A stretch of DNA of 64,000 bases from Achromobacter marplatensis (GTDB lineage Bacteria > Pseudomonadota > Gammaproteobacteria > Burkholderiales > Burkholderiaceae_B): contig NZ_NJIG01000015.1 of NCBI RefSeq assembly GCF_002209535.1, positions 1 to 64,000 on the forward strand, given 5' to 3'. How positions within the stretch are numbered: position 1 is the first letter of the stretch; the number at the start of each line of letters is the position of its first letter. A model generated the notes under the pieces. It made no database searches, was not told the origin of the DNA, and saw only the letters and a program-made list of their open reading frames with translations. Both the position numbers and the translations under genes were made by a program. Below are positions 60,576 through 64,000 of the stretch, one piece after another.

Positions 60576-62477
60576 ATGCGGTGGGCAGCCCGAGCCTTCT
60601 TGGCTGGACTTTGCGTAGTATCGGGCGAGGCGCTGGCCAAACGCCCGGAGATCATCGTGGACCCCGGCGGCGTGCCGCCGGCCGCGCTGCAGGCGATCAC
60701 CGAGGCGGTGGACGCGATTGCGCGGCTGGCCGAGGACCAGGACGGCGGTGAAATCAACCGCTTGCGCCGGCGCGCACGCGACGCGACGCTGGCCGCCCTG
60801 GCCACCCAGGGCTATTTCTCGCCCACGGTGACGCTTGAAGCTGGCACCGATATCGGCGGGGAAACCTGGGATATCGGCATCGTGTCCGGCAAGCGCACGA
60901 CCGTGTCGGAAGTGGACCTGAAATTCACGGGCCGCATCACCCGCCCCGAATATGCGCAGCGGGTGCAGAAGCTGCGCGACGACTGGCAGTTGAAAGCGGG
61001 GCAGCCGTTCATCAACAGCGACTGGAACAAGGCCAAATCGAGCCTGCTGGACCAGGTCTCCACGCGCGACTTCATGTTGGCGCGCATGACGGCGTCGCAG
61101 GCCGATATCGAGGCGGATACGGCGACGGCCGTGCTGCGCGTCACCATCGACAGCGGACCCCAGGTCCGCATGGGCGAACTGAATACCGAAGGCCTGAAAC
61201 GGGTGCCGGACAAACTGGTGCAGCGCTACGTGCGCTATTCGGTGGGCTCGGCCTACGACCAGAACCGGCTGGATACCTGGCAGCAGGACTTGCAGTCCAC
61301 CGCGTTCTTCCGGGGCGCCTTCGTCTCGCTGGAGCAGCCGGGCGCCACGCAACAGCAGCAACAGGCTCAAGAGGCGAAATCGGACCGCGCCCGCGCGCCG
61401 GGGTCGACCGACCTGGCCGCGGCCACGCCGGCGGGTGACCCGTCCGTCTCTGGCGCGGTCCCGCCGCCGCCGGCCGCCTATGACTCCGATGGCGAAGTGA
61501 CGCTGCCCGTGCAGGTGAGGGTGGTCGAAGCGCCGCCCAAGCGTTTCACGGCCTCGCTGGGCGTGGACGATGAGGCCGGCCTGCGGGTGGAGTCGCTGTA
61601 CCGGCAGAACGTGGTGTTCGGCCAGCCGCTCACCATGGAGACGGGCTTCAGCGTGGACCGGCTGCGCCAACGCGCCTATGCCGACTTCCTGCTCCCGCCC
61701 ACCGAGCGCGGCTACAAGGATTCCTTCGGCATCCTGGCGGACCATTCCGATATCCAGGGCCTGGATGTGACGCGCTACGCGTTGGGCGCGACGCGCCTGC
61801 AGGAACGCAAGGGCGCGGGCGACAGCCGCGTGGAATACGAAACCCGCTGGGGCCTGCTGCTGGCGCAGGATCACGTGAAGATCGACGGCGGCGACGAATA
61901 CACCTTGCCGACGTTGACCGCGACGGCCGAGTGGCTGCGCCGCGATGTGGACAACAAGTACGACCCGCGCGAAGGCAACCTGATCGCCGTGGGCGGCGGC
62001 GTCGGCGTCACGCTGGATACGGGCGAGCCCTACACGCGCGCCCGGCTTCGCGCCCAGAAATGGTGGCCGATCGGCAAGCTGGACGTGCTGACGGTGCGCG
62101 GCGAAGTCGGCCGCGTCTGGTCCAGCAGCAAGGTGCAGGTGCCGGACGATTTCGGCTTCCGCACGGGCGGCGCGCGGTCGATCCGCGGCTACAAGTACCA
62201 GAGCATCGGTTTGCAGCGCGACAACGCCGTCGTGGGCGCGCCCACCCTGGTGGTCGGCAGCATCGAATACGACCACTATTTCAATGAGCGTTGGGGCATG
62301 GGCGTGTTCGTGGACGCGGGTGACGCGGCCGAATCGTTCGGCGACATGTCGATGGCGGTGGGCTATGGCGTGGGCGCCCGGGTGCGCACGCCGGCGGGCC
62401 CGCTGTTCCTGGACCTGGCCTACGGTCAGCGCGAACGCGACTTGCGCCTGCACTTTTCGTTGGGGATCGCGTTTTGA
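60576..62477 (+). CDS. tamA: Outer-membrane assembly factor TamA
   Basis: This 633-aa Omp85-family protein has an N-terminal signal-like region, POTRA repeats (about 60-300), a proline/alanine linker (about 265-310), and a C-terminal 16-strand barrel. The barrel carries the conserved RGYKYQSIG (VRGY-like, in GGARSIRGYKYQ) and the terminal LRLHFSLGIAF. It assembles outer-membrane and autotransporter proteins with TamB, whose gene overlaps its stop. Confidence 0.92.
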   Translation: MRWAARAFLAGLCVVSGEALAKRPEIIVDPGGVPPAALQAITEAVDAIARLAEDQDGGEINRLRRRARDATLAALATQGYFSPTVTLEAGTDIGGETWDIGIVSGKRTTVSEVDLKFTGRITRPEYAQRVQKLRDDWQLKAGQPFINSDWNKAKSSLLDQVSTRDFMLARMTASQADIEADTATAVLRVTIDSGPQVRMGELNTEGLKRVPDKLVQRYVRYSVGSAYDQNRLDTWQQDLQSTAFFRGAFVSLEQPGATQQQQQAQEAKSDRARAPGSTDLAAATPAGDPSVSGAVPPPPAAYDSDGEVTLPVQVRVVEAPPKRFTASLGVDDEAGLRVESLYRQNVVFGQPLTMETGFSVDRLRQRAYADFLLPPTERGYKDSFGILADHSDIQGLDVTRYALGATRLQERKGAGDSRVEYETRWGLLLAQDHVKIDGGDEYTLPTLTATAEWLRRDVDNKYDPREGNLIAVGGGVGVTLDTGEPYTRARLRAQKWWPIGKLDVLTVRGEVGRVWSSSKVQVPDDFGFRTGGARSIRGYKYQSIGLQRDNAVVGAPTLVVGSIEYDHYFNERWGMGVFVDAGDAAESFGDMSMAVGYGVGARVRTPAGPLFLDLAYGQRERDLRLHFSLGIAF

Positions 62478-64000
62478 CGGTGTTGCGCAAAATCCTGCGC
62501 CAAATCCTGGTGTGGTGGTTGCCGGGCCTGGCGATGCTGGCCTTGCTGGCCAGCGGATTCCTGTTTTGGCTCGTGGGTTCGCAGAACGGCACGCGGCTGC
62601 TGCTGACCACGGCTGCCCAGCAATTGAACGGGCAGGCGCTGGACGTGAACGGTTCGCTCTTGCGCGGCGTGTCGGTGGGCAAGCTGGACCTGGACCTGGG
62701 CGGCACCCGGATCGACATCAGCGACCTGCACCTGGACGTGCATTGGCGCGCCCTGGGCGACCGCCTGCTGCATGTGCGCGACGTGTCGGCGGGATCGGTG
62801 CGCGTGGCCTTGACCTCGTCGCCCGACGCGGCGCCCAAGGAAGACGACGGCGCCCCGTTCACGCTGCCGTCACTGCCGGTGGACATCGCCGTGGATCGCG
62901 TGGCCCTGGGCGATTTCCAGCTGGATCAGGATGGCCAGCCGTTGCCTGTGACGCTGGGCGACCTGAGCGCCACCTTCGCGGCGGGCAAGCAGGGCGCGCA
63001 GTTGCGCATCGCCAGCCTGCGCGTGGGTCACGCGGTGGGGCAGGCGGACGTGTCGGGCCAGGCCGAATTGCAGGGCATGGCCGACCCCTGGCCGTTCGCC
63101 GCGCGGCTGGACGTGACCGCACGCGGCTCGGGTCCGGATTCCCCGCTGTGCCAGGCGGACAAGCTGAGCGGCGTGTTCGATACGCGTCCGGTCAAGGCCG
63201 GCGCCGCAGCCAAGCCCGACCCTAAGGCCAAGGTTGATCCCAAAGCCAAGCCGGCGCCTAAAGCCGCGGCCGACACCAAGCCCGCCGAACTGGCCGGCCC
63301 GCCGGCGCCCGCCTGCCAGGTGGTGTTGCGCGCGGACGCCGCGGGGTCGATGGACGGCATCCAGGCCAAGCTGGACGGCTCGGGTTCCGGGCTGTTGATG
63401 GACGTGGTGGCCGATCTGGCGCCGCGCACGGCGCTGGTGTTGCGCAGCGCCCGCGCGAATGCGCAATTGCCCGATAAATCAACGCTTTCCGCGCAATTCG
63501 ATTTGCAGTCCGACACCGCGCAAGGCGCGGGCCGGGACCGTATCGTGGGCACCGTCAGCGCCCAGCGCCTGGATCTGGCGCCGTGGCTGGGCGAAACAAT
63601 TCCGCCCGCTGTGCTGACCGTGCGCGGCGACGTGCAAGCTGATATCGAGAACTTGAGCCAGTTGCGGCATGCGGCCGTCGATCTGCGATTCGAAGACGGC
63701 ACCCGCTGGAACAAGCAGCCCTTGACGGGGGCGCTGAAGGCGCAGGTGGACATTGCCGCGCCGGACGCCGCGACGCCGGGCACCGCAGCAACGCCCGCCG
63801 ATCCGTCTTTGGATCCGCTGGCCGGGCTGCGCATCCACGGCCTGGACGTGGACCTGAAGCTGGGCCGCAACCGGGTCCAGGCCAAGGGTGAACTGGACGC
63901 CAAGGACGGTGCGCTGACGCTGGACGCCCAGGCGCCCCAATTGGATGCGTTCTGGCCGGGCATTCCGGGCGGCGCGGAATTGAAGGGCAAGTTCGCGGGC
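62474..64000 (+). CDS. tamB: Translocation/assembly protein TamB, 5' part (runs off the window)
   Basis: The frame is open from TTG 62474 (overlapping the tamA stop as TTGA) to the window edge, 509 codons. GTG at 62480 is an alternative start. It begins with a membrane anchor (LPGLAMLALLASGFLFWLVG), then beta-helix repeats with LNGQALDVNGSLLRGVSVGK and alternating polar/hydrophobic strands, plus a Lys/Ala/Pro-rich insertion around residues 238-278. The DUF490 C-terminus lies outside the window. Confidence 0.9.
   Translation, partial: MTVLRKILRQILVWWLPGLAMLALLASGFLFWLVGSQNGTRLLLTTAAQQLNGQALDVNGSLLRGVSVGKLDLDLGGTRIDISDLHLDVHWRALGDRLLHVRDVSAGSVRVALTSSPDAAPKEDDGAPFTLPSLPVDIAVDRVALGDFQLDQDGQPLPVTLGDLSATFAAGKQGAQLRIASLRVGHAVGQADVSGQAELQGMADPWPFAARLDVTARGSGPDSPLCQADKLSGVFDTRPVKAGAAAKPDPKAKVDPKAKPAPKAAADTKPAELAGPPAPACQVVLRADAAGSMDGIQAKLDGSGSGLLMDVVADLAPRTALVLRSARANAQLPDKSTLSAQFDLQSDTAQGAGRDRIVGTVSAQRLDLAPWLGETIPPAVLTVRGDVQADIENLSQLRHAAVDLRFEDGTRWNKQPLTGALKAQVDIAAPDAATPGTAATPADPSLDPLAGLRIHGLDVDLKLGRNRVQAKGELDAKDGALTLDAQAPQLDAFWPGIPGGAELKGKFAG

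Overview
The window looks like chromosomal DNA of a high-GC betaproteobacterium of the Alcaligenaceae, most likely Achromobacter or a close relative of Bordetella. The grounds are several Bug-type periplasmic receptors, tcuAB-type tricarballylate genes, many LysR regulators, a metG/mrp neighbourhood and a tamA-tamB pair. The genus is inferred from gene content and codon style; no search was run.

Region 1-4700 is accessory and visibly lower in GC. It opens with the tail of an IS3-family transposase. Orphan immunity-type genes follow (SMI1/KNR4, a MORN/YwqK-like antitoxin, an unknown 95-aa partner), and each sits just behind the 3' scrap of a toxin-like gene. A short element built on GTGTCAGACTGCATTTT recurs six times here, twice as a hairpin, and marks the points where the toxin-like frames are cut. 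A 1.85-kb segment (1360-3214 and 4703-6556) is duplicated around the third cassette. Each copy carries an Ohr peroxidase and an MTA/SAH nucleosidase. The upstream nucleosidase copy has lost the conserved catalytic glutamate.

Region 6.5-25 kb holds an SMP-30 protein, an EnvZ/OmpR-type two-component system, a CcdA/TlpA-like thiol-redox pair, a Bug receptor with a serine hydrolase, a Rieske oxygenase/reductase operon with an orphan LivK-type receptor, a TPR protein, an esterase, a GST, and an operon of a triheme and a diheme cytochrome c. Region 25-30 kb is a tricarballylate utilisation locus (LysR, TcuA, TcuB, Bug receptor).

Region 30-40.4 kb carries small membrane proteins, a MocR regulator, a cyanide-insensitive-type bd oxidase operon ending in a 50-aa DUF2474 gene, a FadR-type regulator, an EamA exporter with a divergent LysR, and a phasin/PhaB pair. 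Region 40.4-47.6 kb is a YhhJ/RbbA/YhiI-like ABC export operon with an outer-membrane factor and a divergent TetR gene. The shared intergenic region has a perfect FNR/ANR-type box beside a TetR-type palindrome.

Region 47.8-64 kb has a CSS-EAL phosphodiesterase, a potassium channel, a probable structured small RNA with a strong terminator, an OmpR-like regulator lacking the phospho-acceptor aspartate, an XRE regulator in an AT-rich patch, an acyltransferase, two META-domain lipoproteins, trhO behind a 12-G tract, metG, mrp, tamA and the start of tamB. The parts most worth follow-up are the repeat-bounded toxin/immunity scraps, the duplicated nucleosidase, the RNA candidate at about 50.8-51.0 kb, the poly-G tract before trhO, and the structured element at 36.3-36.4 kb.
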